Part shown: positions 5,372-5,542 of the stretch, in pieces | Position numbering within the stretch: position 1 is the first letter of the stretch | Layout of the letters: every line of letters begins with the position of its first letter | Assembly: GCA_019309685.1 (NCBI GenBank) | Contig: JAFDFT010000220.1 | Span: 1-5,542 of the forward strand | Length of the DNA stretch: 5,542 nucleotides | Reading direction: 5' to 3' | Source: Deltaproteobacteria bacterium | GTDB taxonomy: Bacteria > Desulfobacterota > Desulfobacteria > Desulfobacterales > JAABPS01 | Program-made: the position numbers and the translations under genes | The notes under the pieces: generated by a model | Told to the model about the DNA's origin: nothing | The model's database searches: none | What the model saw: only the letters and a program-made list of their open reading frames with translations

Positions 5372-5400
5372 AATATATAAAAGATGCATCGTGCTGTCAA
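5372..5400 (-). promoter_or_regulatory. Sigma-70-type promoter for the sigma-54 activator gene
   Basis: On the minus strand, a perfect -35 TTGACA (5400-5395), a 17-nt spacer and -10 TATATT (5377-5372, five of six matches to TATAAT) form a near-consensus housekeeping promoter. Transcription would start around 5365, leaving a leader of about 95 nt before the ATG at 5271. A palindrome GGCATGCC sits 12 bp upstream of the -35 (5412-5419) and could be an operator. This suggests the activator is made constitutively and controlled after synthesis. Confidence 0.7.
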
Positions 5401-5542
5401 TTAAAGAACGTGGCATGCCGCGCACAAAACTAAATGGATGCTTTTTCTTTTTACTCTAGTGTTGTGCCAACTATAATTTTTCGATAATTTAGCTATCATG
5501 TTAACGAGGAGCTCTCAACTAATACCTTTCTTATATAAATTT
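5401..5542. other. Intergenic region upstream of the activator promoter
   Basis: No supported gene is seen here. It contains the palindrome GGCATGCC (5412-5419). On the minus strand there is TTGGCAC (5470-5464), a perfect -24 element whose matching -12 box (TAGAG) is poor. A plus-strand ATG at 5498 opens a frame to the window edge (15 codons) but has no ribosome site, so a divergent gene is possible but unsupported. Confidence 0.4.

Noticed and set aside
5454..5470. Second sigma-54 promoter (TTGGCAC-N5-TAGAG on the minus strand) before the activator
   Set aside because: The -24 half is perfect but the -12 half lacks the GC; the nearby TTGACA-17-TATATT promoter explains expression better.
5498..5542. 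Start of a divergent plus-strand gene
   Set aside because: Only 15 codons are visible, there is no ribosome site, and the residues are not recognisable.

Overview
The window is a single, compact run of signal-transduction genes, all on the minus strand, so transcription runs from high to low coordinates. Base composition is AT-rich. The gene mix is a PAS-containing sigma-54 activator, a NifX/NifB-type cofactor-binding protein, a Cache-domain histidine kinase and stand-alone receiver domains. This points to an anaerobic bacterium of the Desulfobacterota (former Deltaproteobacteria, Desulfobacter-like sulfate reducers). That placement is an inference from gene style; there is no rRNA or other marker here.

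Order along the minus strand: (1) a 271-nt upstream region with a good sigma-70 promoter (TTGACA-17-TATATT); (2) a 470-aa PAS / AAA+ / Fis-HTH sigma-54 activator (5271-3859); (3) a 121-nt AT-rich gap; (4) a 116-aa NifX/NifB-like protein (3737-3387); (5) a 572-aa membrane sensor histidine kinase (3384-1666); (6) a 123-aa single-domain response regulator (1658-1287); (7) a 220-aa protein with an intact phospho-acceptor helix but no recognisable ATP-binding motifs (1231-569); (8) a 124-nt gap with a strong sigma-54 -24/-12 promoter and an IHF consensus site; (9) a 63-aa protein of unknown function (444-253); (10) a possible 28-aa ORF; (11) the N-terminus of another receiver-like protein running off the left edge (153-1). 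Genes 4-6 are tightly packed (2-nt and 7-nt gaps), so they are almost certainly co-transcribed.

A working model, which is inference: the kinase senses an extracytoplasmic ligand through its Cache domain and phosphorylates the CheY-like regulator. The DHp-only protein may act as a phosphotransfer or phosphatase partner. The sigma-54 activator has no receiver domain; its PAS domain carries a Cys-x8-Cys-x3-Cys cluster and may sense redox state or a metal directly. The obvious local target for it is the sigma-54 promoter in front of the 63-aa gene and the downstream receiver gene. The NifX-like protein has no nitrogenase genes around it and may bind or report a metal cofactor for the system.

Most notable points: the activator's Walker B aspartate is replaced by threonine; the DHp protein lacks kinase motifs; and the sigma-54 promoter plus IHF site sits inside what would otherwise look like one continuous operon. 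No RNA gene, mobile element, CRISPR array or convincing intrinsic terminator was seen.
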